A stretch of 38,547 bases of DNA from Kitasatospora sp. NA04385 (GTDB lineage Bacteria; Actinomycetota; Actinomycetes; Streptomycetales; Streptomycetaceae): the NCBI RefSeq assembly GCF_013364235.1, contig NZ_CP054919.1, forward strand, positions 5,687,501 through 5,726,047. Direction: 5' to 3'. The position numbers and the translations under genes are program-made. Shown one piece after another: positions 10,940 to 18,494 of this stretch; positions within the stretch are counted from its first letter, which is position 1, and the number at the start of each line of letters is the position of its first letter. Below the pieces are notes generated by a model, which was not told the DNA's origin, did not search any database, and saw only the letters and a list, made by a program, of their open reading frames with translations.

Positions 10940-12229
10940 GTGAGCGACAAATCGGTAGTACTGCGGTACCAGGACGGCGAGTACGAGTACCCCGTCGTCG
11001 AGAGCACTGCGGGCAACGCCGGCTTCGACATCTCGAAGCTGCTCCCGCAGACCGGCCTGGTCACCCTGGACAACGGTTTCGGCAACACCGCCGCCAACAA
11101 GTCCGCGATCACCTTCATTGACGGTGACGCCGGAATCCTGCGCTACCGCGGCTACCCGATCGAGCAGTTGGCCTCGGAGGCCAACTTCATCGAGACCGCT
11201 TACCTGCTGATCAACGGTGAGCTGCCGAACGAGGGCCAGCTCTCCGCGTTCAGCAACGAGATCACCCAGCACACCCTGCTGCACGAGGACGTCAAGCGCT
11301 TCTACCAGGGCTTCCCCCGGGACGCGCACCCGATGGCGATGCTCTCCTCGGTGGTCGGCGCGCTCTCCACGTTCTACCCGGAGAGCCACAACCCGTTCGA
11401 CGAGGCGCAGCGCAACCTGTCGACCGTCCGGCTGCTGGCGAAGCTGCCGACCATCGCGGCGTACGCGTACAAGAAGGCGATGGGCCAGCCCTTCGTCTAC
11501 CCGCGCAACGACCTCGGCTACGTCGAGAACTTCCTGCGGATGACCTTCGCCGTCCCGGCCGAGGACTACGAGCTCAACCCGGTCGTGGTCAACGCCCTGG
11601 ACAAGCTGCTCATCCTGCACGCGGACCACGAGCAGAACTGCTCCACCTCGACGGTGCGCCTGGTCGGCTCCTCGCACGCCAACCTGTTCGCCTCGATCTC
11701 GGCGGGCATCTCGGCGCTGTGGGGCCCGCTGCACGGCGGCGCCAACCAGGCCGTGCTGGAGATGCTGGAGCAGATCCAGAAGGACGGCGGCGACGTCGAC
11801 GCGTTCATCCGCAAGGTGAAGAACCGCGAGGACGGCGTCAAGCTGATGGGCTTCGGCCACCGCGTCTACAAGGCGTTCGACCCGCGCGCCGCGCAGGTCA
11901 AGGTGCTCGCCCACGAGGTGCTGGCCCAGCTCGGCAAGTCCGACGCGCTGCTGGACATCGCCCTCAAGCTGGAGGAGCACGCGCTCAAGGACGACTTCTT
12001 CGTCTCGCGCAAGCTCTACCCGAACGTGGACTTCTACACGGGTCTGATCTACCGCGCGATGGGCTTCCCGACCAGCATGTTCACCGTGCTGTTCGCGCTC
12101 GGCCGGCTCCCCGGCTGGATCGCCCACTGGCACGAGATGATCAAGGACCCGACCAGCCGGATCGGCCGCCCGCGGCAGATCTACACCGGCGTGGAGATCC
12201 GCGACTACGTGCCGCTCGACGCCCGCTGA
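10940..12229 (+). CDS. gltA: Citrate synthase (type II, hexameric)
   Basis: Condenses acetyl-CoA and oxaloacetate to citrate, the entry step of the TCA cycle. 429 residues, the usual size of the GltA/CitA type. The catalytic triad is visible: His265 in GPLHGGANQ, His307 in MGFGHRVYK and Asp364 in YPNVDFYTG. The N-terminal domain has the beta-rich segment (VVLRYQDGEYEYPVVEST) of the large bacterial forms. The GTG at 10940 is preferred: GAGG lies 5 bases upstream and the product begins MSDKSVVLRYQDG, matching streptomycete CitA; an ATG at 10910 in the same frame is the alternative. It stands alone between a promoter region and a very strong terminator. Confidence 0.96.
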   Translation: MSDKSVVLRYQDGEYEYPVVESTAGNAGFDISKLLPQTGLVTLDNGFGNTAANKSAITFIDGDAGILRYRGYPIEQLASEANFIETAYLLINGELPNEGQLSAFSNEITQHTLLHEDVKRFYQGFPRDAHPMAMLSSVVGALSTFYPESHNPFDEAQRNLSTVRLLAKLPTIAAYAYKKAMGQPFVYPRNDLGYVENFLRMTFAVPAEDYELNPVVVNALDKLLILHADHEQNCSTSTVRLVGSSHANLFASISAGISALWGPLHGGANQAVLEMLEQIQKDGGDVDAFIRKVKNREDGVKLMGFGHRVYKAFDPRAAQVKVLAHEVLAQLGKSDALLDIALKLEEHALKDDFFVSRKLYPNVDFYTGLIYRAMGFPTSMFTVLFALGRLPGWIAHWHEMIKDPTSRIGRPRQIYTGVEIRDYVPLDAR

Positions 12230-12247
12230 GCCGTCGGCCGCGAACGC

Positions 12248-12300
12248 CGAAGGGGCCCGGCCCCGCCCTCCCGTACAGGGGGCGGGGCCGGGCCCCTTCG
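12248..12300 (+). terminator. Terminator after citrate synthase
   Basis: Perfect 21-bp GC-rich stem (12248-12268 with 12280-12300) and an 11-base loop, 18 bases after the stop codon. No T-run follows. Confidence 0.88.
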
Positions 12301-12692
12301 TGCGTGCCGCATTGGGGCGCACGGCGCCGGGGACGGCCCCGGTCGGGAACGGCCGCTCAAAGCGTCCCCTGGGGGCCCGGGGCCGGCCCGGTGCCGTGCG
12401 CGAGGGCGGTCGACGAATCGACAGCCCGTCCGGGGCCCGCCGGAGCCCCGCTCTACAAAAGGTAAGACGTACCAGGGGGCGCAGAGTTACGCCAGGGGGG
12501 TGTGAGTTGCCTCTCTCCACTCTCCGTGTGCGTCCGCGCACCCGTACGGCCGAACACATATCACACCGCACGGCCGGGGCGCGGCGTCACCCACCCCGCA
12601 GCCGTCGCAACCCAGCGTGATAGGAATCGTGGCAATCCGGTACGGACCGCCTGCGATGCGCGGCGCGGCGAACGGTCAGGGAGGAGTGCGCA
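12301..12692. other. Gene-free stretch upstream of the SDR gene
   Basis: I see no protein-coding or RNA gene in these 392 bases. Two copies of CCAGGGGG occur at 12472-12479 and 12492-12499, 20 bases apart and each preceded by a TAC (12470-12472, 12488-12490), which could be a two-turn regulator site. A T/C-rich segment and an AT-richer patch (cacatatcacac near 12555) follow. The last 20 bases hold the SDR ribosome-binding site. Confidence 0.4.
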
Positions 12693-13412
12693 ATGGCCAG
12701 GAACGTCGTAGTCACCGGTGGGGGCACCGGCATCGGCCTGGAGGTGGCCCGGCGCTTCGCCGCGGCCGGCGAGCGCGTGGTGATCGTCGGCCGCCGCCCC
12801 GGCGTCCTCGACCAGGCCGCGCAGGAACTCGGCCCGAACGTCACCCCGCTGGTGTGCGACCTCGCCGACCCGGACGCGGTGGAGGCCGCGCTGGACGCGC
12901 TGCCCGCCCGGATCGACGTCCTGGTCAACAACGCCGGCAGCCGGGAGACCGTGCTCGGCGCCGGACCGCACGCGGTGCTGGCCCGCTGGCGCGGCGACTT
13001 CGAGCGCAACGTGCTGACCGCGGTGCTGCTCACCGAGTCCGTCCGCGACCGCTTCACCCCCGGCTCCGGCCGGGTGGTCACCGTCTCCTCCATCGCCGCG
13101 CTGCGCGGCGCGGGCTCCTACGGGGCCGCGAAGGCCTCCCTGCACGCCTGGAACCACTTCCTGGCCGCCCAGCTCGGCCCGTCCGGGATCACCGCCAACA
13201 TCGTCGCCCCGGGGACGGTCGCGGGCACCGAGTTCTTCGGGCCGCGGCTGGACGACGCCGAGGTGGCGCGGCGCTCGGCGCGGACGCTGCTCGGGCGGAT
13301 CGGCGAGTCGGGCGAGGTCGCGGCCGCCGTGTACTTCCTCGCCTCGGCGGAGGCGGGGTTCATCACCGGGGAGATCCTGCACTGCAACGGCGGGGAACTG
13401 CTCGGACGCTGA
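12693..13412 (+). CDS. Short-chain dehydrogenase/reductase (SDR)
   Basis: 239-residue classical SDR with a Rossmann fold. The N-terminal cofactor motif TGGGTGIG is followed by an Arg-rich stretch (VGRRPG) that suggests NADP(H). The structural motif NNAGS, the catalytic Ser (VSSIAAL) and the Tyr143-x3-Lys147 pair (YGAAK) are all present, so it should be an active oxidoreductase; the substrate is unknown. The C-terminal ITGEILHCNGGELL is typical. GGGAGGAG is placed well upstream of the ATG. It is transcribed towards copA, with stops 13 bases apart. Confidence 0.9.
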   Translation: MARNVVVTGGGTGIGLEVARRFAAAGERVVIVGRRPGVLDQAAQELGPNVTPLVCDLADPDAVEAALDALPARIDVLVNNAGSRETVLGAGPHAVLARWRGDFERNVLTAVLLTESVRDRFTPGSGRVVTVSSIAALRGAGSYGAAKASLHAWNHFLAAQLGPSGITANIVAPGTVAGTEFFGPRLDDAEVARRSARTLLGRIGESGEVAAAVYFLASAEAGFITGEILHCNGGELLGR

Positions 13413-13424
13413 CGCTGGCGCGTC

Positions 13425-15674
13425 CTACCCGGCCGGTCGGAAGGTGCGCAGTCGCAGGCTGTTGGTGACGACGAAGACGGAGGAGAAGGCCATGGCGGCG
13501 CCGGCGATCATGGGGTTGAGGAGTCCGGTGGCGGCGAGGGGGAGGGCGGCGAGGTTGTAGGCGAAGGCCCAGAAGAGGTTGCCTTTGATGGTGGTGAGGG
13601 TGCGGCGGGAGAGGCGGATGGCGTCGGCGGCGGTGCGCAGGTCGCCGCGTACGAGGGTGAGGTCGGCGGCTTGGATGGCGGCGTCGGTGCCGGTGCCGAG
13701 GGCGAGGCCGAGGTCGGCCTGGGCGAGGGCGGCGGCGTCGTTGATGCCGTCGCCGATCATGGCGACGGTGTGGCCTTCGGTTTGGAGGCGTCGGACGGTG
13801 GTGAGTTTGTCCTGGGGGAGGACGTCGGCGATGACGTCGTGGGCGGGGATGCCGATCTGGGCGGCGACGGATTGGGCGGTGGTGTGGTTGTCGCCGGTGA
13901 GCAGGAGGGGGTGCAGGCCGAGGGCGCGCAGGTCGGTGACGGCTTGGGCGCTGGTGGGTTTGACGGCGTCGGCGATTTCCAGGACGGCGTGGGCGGTGTT
14001 GTCCCAGCCGATGGTGATGGCGGTGTGTCCGGCGTGTTCGGCGGCGGTTTTCGCGGTGGCGAGGTCTGCGGGCAGGGGGGTGGTGAGGAGTGTTTCGCGT
14101 CCGGCGACCACGGTGTGGCCGTCGATGGTGCCGTGGACGCCGTGGCCGGGGGTGTTGGTGAAGTTCTGGACGGGGGGGAGGGTGCCGAGGCGTTCTCGGG
14201 CGGCGGTGGCGATGGCTTGGGCGATGGGGTGTTCGGAGGCGTGTTCGAGGGCGCCGGCCAGGCGTAGGGCTTGGTCCTCGGTGGTGTTGTCGGTGGTGTG
14301 GATGGCGAGGAGGGTCATGCGGCCGGTGGTGACGGTGCCGGTTTTGTCGAGGAGGACGGTGTCGATCCGGCGGGTGTTCTCCAGGACTTCGGGGCCTTTG
14401 ATGAGGATGCCGAGTTGGGCGCCGCGTCCGGTGCCGACGAGCAGGGCGGTGGGGGTGGCCAGGCCGAGGGCGCACGGGCAGGCGATGATCAGCACCGCGA
14501 CCGCCGCGGTGAACGCCTCGGCGGGGTTGTCGGTGGCCAGCAGCCAGCCGACCAGGGTGCCGAGGGCGATCAGGATCACGATTGGCACGAAGACGGCGGA
14601 GATCCGGTCGGCGAGGCGTTGGGCGGCGGCCTTGCCGTTCTGGGCGTCCTCCACCAGCTTGGCCATCCGGGCGAGTTGGGTGTCGGAGCCGATCCGGGTG
14701 GCCTCGACGACCAGCCGGCCGCCCGCGTTGACGGTCGCGCCGGTGACGGCGTCCCCGACGGCCACCTCGACCGGCACCGACTCGCCGGTCAGCATCGAGG
14801 CGTCCACCGCCGAACTGCCCTCCACCACCCTCCCGTCGGTGGCCACCTTCTCACCCGGGCGCACCACGAACCGGTCCCCGACGGCGAGCTGCGCCACCGG
14901 CACGCGGACCTCCCGGCCGTCGCGCAGCACGGCGACGTCCTTGGCACCGAGCTCCAGCAGGGCCTTCAGCGCGGCGCCGGCCCGGCGCTTGGAACGGGCC
15001 TCCAGCCAGCGGCCGAGCAGGATCAGGGTGGTGACGGCGGCCGCGGTCTCCAGGTAGAGCGCGGAGGAGGCGTCGGCGCCGCCGACGGTGAGCGTGAAGG
15101 AGTGCCGCATCCCGGGCATCCCGGCGTCGCCGAGGAACAGCGCCCACACCGACCAGCCGAACGCGGCCAGGGTGCCGAGCGAGACCAGGGTGTCCATGGT
15201 GGCCGCGCCGTGCCGGGCGTTGGTCCAGGCGGCCCGGTGGAACGGCAGGCCGCCGTACACCACGACCGGGCCGGTGAGGGCGAACGCCAGCCACTGCCAG
15301 TCGTCGAACTGCAGGGCCGGGACCATCGAGAGCAGCACGACGGGGAGGCTGAGCACGGCGCTGACCAGCAGCCGTTCGCGCAGGGGGTCCGGCTCCCGGG
15401 CGGGTTCGGCCGGGGGCTCGGGCGCGGCGGGCGGCGGCGGGAGCGCGGCGGTGTAGCCGGTGGCCTCGACGGTGGCGATCAGGTCGGCGACGCTGGTGCC
15501 GGGGCCGAAGTCCACCCGGGCCTTCTCGGTCGCGTAGTTGACGCTGGCCTCGACGCCGTCGATCCGGTTGAGCTTCTTCTCGATCCGGGCAGCGCAGGAC
15601 GCGCAGGTCATGCCGCCGATGGACAGCTCGACGCGGTCGCGCGGGGCGGCCGCGGGGTCGGTGGTGGTGCTCAT
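13425..15674 (-). CDS. copA: Copper-exporting P1B-type ATPase
   Basis: 749-residue heavy-metal ATPase that exports Cu(I) from the cytoplasm. An N-terminal HMA domain carries GGMTCASCA (about 20-28). The membrane CPC motif is in IIACPCALGLATPT, the phosphorylation site is DKTGTVTTG, the P1B-specific His-Pro is in SEHPIAQA, and the hinge is GDGINDAAALAQAD. The last helices contain YNLAALPLA and MAFSSVFVVTNSLRLR, the YN and MxxSS signature of the Cu(I) class. The chaperone gene lies just upstream in the same direction under a CsoR-type operator. Codon usage changes abruptly near 14430-14470: the N-terminal about 405 codons are G-rich at third positions, the rest favours C and A endings (CTC, GTC, GAA, CAA, AAA), suggesting a recombinant gene. 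Confidence 0.95.
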   Translation of the reverse strand: MSTTTDPAAAPRDRVELSIGGMTCASCAARIEKKLNRIDGVEASVNYATEKARVDFGPGTSVADLIATVEATGYTAALPPPPAAPEPPAEPAREPDPLRERLLVSAVLSLPVVLLSMVPALQFDDWQWLAFALTGPVVVYGGLPFHRAAWTNARHGAATMDTLVSLGTLAAFGWSVWALFLGDAGMPGMRHSFTLTVGGADASSALYLETAAAVTTLILLGRWLEARSKRRAGAALKALLELGAKDVAVLRDGREVRVPVAQLAVGDRFVVRPGEKVATDGRVVEGSSAVDASMLTGESVPVEVAVGDAVTGATVNAGGRLVVEATRIGSDTQLARMAKLVEDAQNGKAAAQRLADRISAVFVPIVILIALGTLVGWLLATDNPAEAFTAAVAVLIIACPCALGLATPTALLVGTGRGAQLGILIKGPEVLENTRRIDTVLLDKTGTVTTGRMTLLAIHTTDNTTEDQALRLAGALEHASEHPIAQAIATAARERLGTLPPVQNFTNTPGHGVHGTIDGHTVVAGRETLLTTPLPADLATAKTAAEHAGHTAITIGWDNTAHAVLEIADAVKPTSAQAVTDLRALGLHPLLLTGDNHTTAQSVAAQIGIPAHDVIADVLPQDKLTTVRRLQTEGHTVAMIGDGINDAAALAQADLGLALGTGTDAAIQAADLTLVRGDLRTAADAIRLSRRTLTTIKGNLFWAFAYNLAALPLAATGLLNPMIAGAAMAFSSVFVVTNSLRLRTFRPAG

Positions 15675-15729
15675 CAGCTGGTCCGCTTCGCTTCGCTGGG
15701 TTCGCTCGGTGCAGGAGTGGGGGCGCGGG

Positions 15730-15757
15730 CGCGGGGGCGGCGCGGGCCGCCCCCGCG
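15730..15757 (-). terminator. Hairpin between copZ and copA
   Basis: 12-bp GC stem (15730-15741 with 15746-15757) and a 4-base loop in the 89-base gap between the chaperone stop and the ATPase start. It could partly terminate, stabilise the copZ message, or act as a processing site so that chaperone is made in excess over the pump. Function is inferred. Confidence 0.55.
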
Positions 15758-15763
15758 GGCGGG

Positions 15764-15982
15764 TCAGGAGGCCCGGCCGACCAGTTCGTAGCCGGCCTCG
15801 TCCACGGCGGCGGCGACCTGCTCGTCGCTGGGGGCGGGTTCGGCGGTGACGGTGACGGTGCCGGTCGAGGCGTCGGCGGCGACCGCGGTGACGCCGGGCA
15901 GCGCGGAGACCTCGCCGTTGATCGCCTTCTCGCAGTGGCCGCAGCTCATTCCGCTGACGGTGTAGGTGACGGTGCTGGGCAT
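15764..15982 (-). CDS. copZ: Copper chaperone, heavy-metal-associated (HMA) domain
   Basis: 72-residue single HMA domain with the metal-binding GMSCGHCEKAI (Cys-Gly-His-Cys), predicted to carry Cu(I) to the CopA pump encoded next. The ATG at 15982 is chosen because GGAGG sits 6 bases upstream and the product begins MPSTVTYTVSGMSC; a longer frame upstream lacks a ribosome-binding site and runs into the operator. The region 16044-16058 carries the predicted copper-responsive operator. Confidence 0.93.
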   Translation of the reverse strand: MPSTVTYTVSGMSCGHCEKAINGEVSALPGVTAVAADASTGTVTVTAEPAPSDEQVAAAVDEAGYELVGRAS

Positions 15983-16043
15983 GGGGACCTCCGGGAGCGC
16001 GTTCGTGCCGCTGTGCCGCGTGCGGTGCTGACGATGACCACAG

Positions 16044-16058
16044 TACCCCCTGGGGGTA
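16044..16058. promoter_or_regulatory. CsoR-type copper-responsive operator
   Basis: TACCCCCTGGGGGTA, a 15-base palindrome apart from the central base, lies 62-76 bases upstream of the chaperone start. The TACCCC/GGGGTA half-sites match those described for actinobacterial CsoR repressors, which release DNA on binding Cu(I). No csoR gene is in the window. Confidence 0.82.
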
Positions 16059-16190
16059 TTCCGTCCAGGGGGTGGCACGTTCCGGTGCGCGCGGCCCGCG
16101 GCCCGCCCCCGAGGGTAGTCCGCGCCGGGCCGGGCGCGGCGACGGCGGGCGGCACCGCGCCGGGCCGCCCGCCGTGCGTCATCCGAACGG

Positions 16191-17141
16191 TCAGGCCCCG
16201 GCGGGCGCCCGCTCCTCGCGGCGCACCAGCAGGCGCAGCCACAGCAGGCCGAGCAGCGCGACGACGACCAGCCCGAGGACGTCGTACAGCGTGTACAGGT
16301 GCACCTGCCGCTGAGTGGGGTGCGGCAGGTAGCCGTTGGCGAACAGCTCCCGCTGCAGGTCGGTGGTGGTGGTGCGGACCACCAGCCAGACCGCGATGCC
16401 GTTCATGCCGTCCCACAGCGCGTGCAGCAGCGAGACGCCCAGGTAGGTGAGCAGGACCGGGGCGGTGAAGCGGAAGTGCGGGCCGCGCCGCTCGCGGAAC
16501 AGCACGCCGCCGAGGACGCCGGTCCACAGGATGTGGCCGACCGGGGCGAGCAGGCCGCGCAGCACCTCGGTCTCCACCAGGTTCTCCAGCGACAGGCCGT
16601 GGACGGTCAGCACCGCGTTGAACGCGTAGCCGGCGCTCTCGAAGGCGGCGAAGCCCGCGCCGACCGCGGCGCCCAGCACCAGGCCGTGCCGCAGGCCGCG
16701 CACCGGGATGCCGCGGGCCACCAGCACCAGCGCGAAGAGCTTGACCGCCTCCTCGATCAGGCCGACCCCGAGGTACATCCACACCGAGGGCGAGATCAGG
16801 TACGTCTCCAGCACCGAGGCGCCCAGCACGCCGATGATCCCGCCGATGCCGAAGCAGGCCATGATCCGGCCCGGGCCGACGTCGGAGGCGAACCGCTCGT
16901 ACGCCCAGACGGTGAAGACGGCCGGGACCAGGAAGCTGCCGAGCAGGACGACGGTCGGCACCAGGTTGCTGTTGGCGGTGGTGAAGGTGACCGCCACGCC
17001 GGCCACCCACAGGGCCAGGCCGATCAGCAGGATCCGCAGCCAGTAGCGGGTCGGCTCGGCGGTGCCCCGGCGGGGCGGGGGCACGTTCGGGCGGCCGCTC
17101 GGGTTGCCGTAACTCGGGGGTGTCGTGCCGTAACCGGACAT
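16191..17141 (-). CDS. PrsW-family intramembrane metalloprotease
   Basis: 316-residue polytopic membrane protein. A cytoplasmic proline-rich N-terminus (MSGYGTTPPSYGNP) precedes about eight hydrophobic helices. The PrsW/CAAX-type metal-binding motifs are visible in order: GLIEEAVKLFALV (EExxK), AAFESAGYAFN (FExxxY), and the His residues of GHILWTG and LHALWDGMNG. In Bacillus, PrsW cleaves an anti-sigma factor; the target here is unknown. The ATG at 17141 is chosen for the AAAGG about 9 bases upstream. The gene is divergent from a membrane-anchored PP2C-type phosphatase, 126 bases between the starts. Confidence 0.88.
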   Translation of the reverse strand: MSGYGTTPPSYGNPSGRPNVPPPRRGTAEPTRYWLRILLIGLALWVAGVAVTFTTANSNLVPTVVLLGSFLVPAVFTVWAYERFASDVGPGRIMACFGIGGIIGVLGASVLETYLISPSVWMYLGVGLIEEAVKLFALVLVARGIPVRGLRHGLVLGAAVGAGFAAFESAGYAFNAVLTVHGLSLENLVETEVLRGLLAPVGHILWTGVLGGVLFRERRGPHFRFTAPVLLTYLGVSLLHALWDGMNGIAVWLVVRTTTTDLQRELFANGYLPHPTQRQVHLYTLYDVLGLVVVALLGLLWLRLLVRREERAPAGA

Positions 17142-17263
17142 CCGGGAGCCTTTCGTCGCCGCGAGCAGTGGTGAACGTACGGTATGACGATTTGGGATCA
17201 TCGGCCCGGATTGTCCCGGTTTCGCCCGGACGGAGCAGGGTGCCCCCGGGTCCGATATGTTCG

Positions 17264-17277
17264 GAAGGTGCACCTTC
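17264..17277. promoter_or_regulatory. 14-bp palindrome over the phosphatase start, with candidate leaderless promoter
   Basis: GAAGGTGCACCTTC is a perfect 14-bp palindrome spanning the chosen GTG start at 17268. A TATGTT hexamer at 17256-17261 fits a -10 element and would place transcription start at or next to the GTG, giving a leaderless message; no ribosome-binding site is visible at usable distance. A protein on the palindrome would block both initiation events. Confidence 0.45.
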
Positions 17278-18494
17278 GACGCGCGGACGGCGGGTCGGTC
17301 GACCGGACCGACGCGCTGCCGCCCAGCCGGCAGCGCAACGCCCTGCGGGCGGCCGACCTGCAGGACCTCTCCCTGCTGCGGCGCGCCGCGCCCGCCCTGG
17401 TCGCCATCGCGATCGTCTCGGTCGCCGACTACCTCTCCGGGCAGGACCGCTACCTCGCCCCGCTGATGGTCGTCGTCCCCTCGGTCGCCGCGCTCACCCT
17501 GCGGCCGCGCGAACTGCTCGCGGTCTGCTTCCTCGGCCTGCTGGCGCTGCTCGGCCTCAGCCGCTACGACCAGGTCGACAACCTCGCCGACAACCGCTTC
17601 CTGTACGGCGCGATGGTCAGCTACGTCGCGGTCACCGCGCTCAGCGCGGGCATCGCCGAGCTGCGGATGCGACGAGCCTCGGCCTTCGCGGCCGTCAGCT
17701 CGGTCGCGGAGGCCGCCCAGCGCGCCCTGCTGCGCCAGCCCGAACCGGTGGTCGGACCGCTGCGGCTGGCCGTGCGGTACGTCTCCGCCGCGGACGCCGC
17801 CCGGATCGGCGGCGACCTGTACTCCGTCCTCGACACCCCGTACGGCACCCGGGTGCTGGTCGGCGACGTCCGCGGCAAGGGGCTCGGGGCGGTGCAGACC
17901 GCCGCCGTGGTGCTCGGCGCGTTCCGGGAGGCCGCGTACGACGAGGAGCAGCTGCCCGCGGTGGCCGGGCGGATCGAGGCCAGCATGCACCGGCACGTGC
18001 CCGACGGGGAGTTCACCACCGCGGTGTTCGCCGCCTTCCGCGAACCCGGCAGCGTCGACCTGCTGCACCTGGGCCACGTCCCGCCGCTGCGGGTGCACGC
18101 CGACGGGACGGTCGAGGCGGTCGAGTTCGCCGACCCCTGGGTGCCGCTCGGCCTCGGCCACCTGGTCGCCGGCCGGCCCAGCCCCACCGCCGTGCCGTTC
18201 GGCCCGCGGGACGTCCTGGTGCTGTGCACCGACGGCGTGGTCGAGGCCAGGGGCGCCCGCGGCGGCGAGTTCTACCCGCTGGCCGAGCGCGCCGGGCCGC
18301 TGGTGCGCGACGGCTGGCGCTCGCTGGCCGACCTCGACGCCGCCGTCGCCCGCCTGTACGCGGACCTGCGGGCGCACACCGGCGGCGAACTCGGCGACGA
18401 CGCGCTGCTGCTCCTCGTCACCCGGCCCGGGCCGGACGCGCAGAGCCAGGGCCGCACCGGGCCCTCACCGGGCCCTCACTTGGCGTCGCCGTAG
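17268..18494 (+). CDS. Membrane-anchored SpoIIE/PP2C-type serine phosphatase
   Basis: Predicted protein serine/threonine phosphatase of the SpoIIE (PPM) class, 408 residues from the GTG. Three or four helices occupy about residues 37-135, then a linker (AELRMRRASAFAAVSSVAEAA) and the catalytic domain from about 155. Metal-binding motifs: ARIGGDLYSV, VGDVRGKGLG, CTDGVVEARG and GDDALLLLV. Relatives dephosphorylate anti-anti-sigma factors in partner-switching cascades. The start is uncertain: an ATG at 17184 is in frame but its extra residues look non-coding, so the GTG with a possible leaderless promoter is preferred. The 3' end overlaps the convergent polymerase gene by 19 bases. Divergent from the PrsW-like protease. 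Confidence 0.85.
   Translation: MHLRRADGGSVDRTDALPPSRQRNALRAADLQDLSLLRRAAPALVAIAIVSVADYLSGQDRYLAPLMVVVPSVAALTLRPRELLAVCFLGLLALLGLSRYDQVDNLADNRFLYGAMVSYVAVTALSAGIAELRMRRASAFAAVSSVAEAAQRALLRQPEPVVGPLRLAVRYVSAADAARIGGDLYSVLDTPYGTRVLVGDVRGKGLGAVQTAAVVLGAFREAAYDEEQLPAVAGRIEASMHRHVPDGEFTTAVFAAFREPGSVDLLHLGHVPPLRVHADGTVEAVEFADPWVPLGLGHLVAGRPSPTAVPFGPRDVLVLCTDGVVEARGARGGEFYPLAERAGPLVRDGWRSLADLDAAVARLYADLRAHTGGELGDDALLLLVTRPGPDAQSQGRTGPSPGPHLASP

Noticed and set aside
12300..12711. Small open frames in the gap before the SDR gene
   Set aside because: Arg/Pro-rich products, no ribosome-binding sites, and one starts within the citrate synthase terminator.
13363..14475. Long His/Arg-rich frame on the minus strand in copA
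   Set aside because: It is an off-frame shadow; the P-type ATPase motifs are in the other frame. Its length only reflects the C-ending codon bias of that half.
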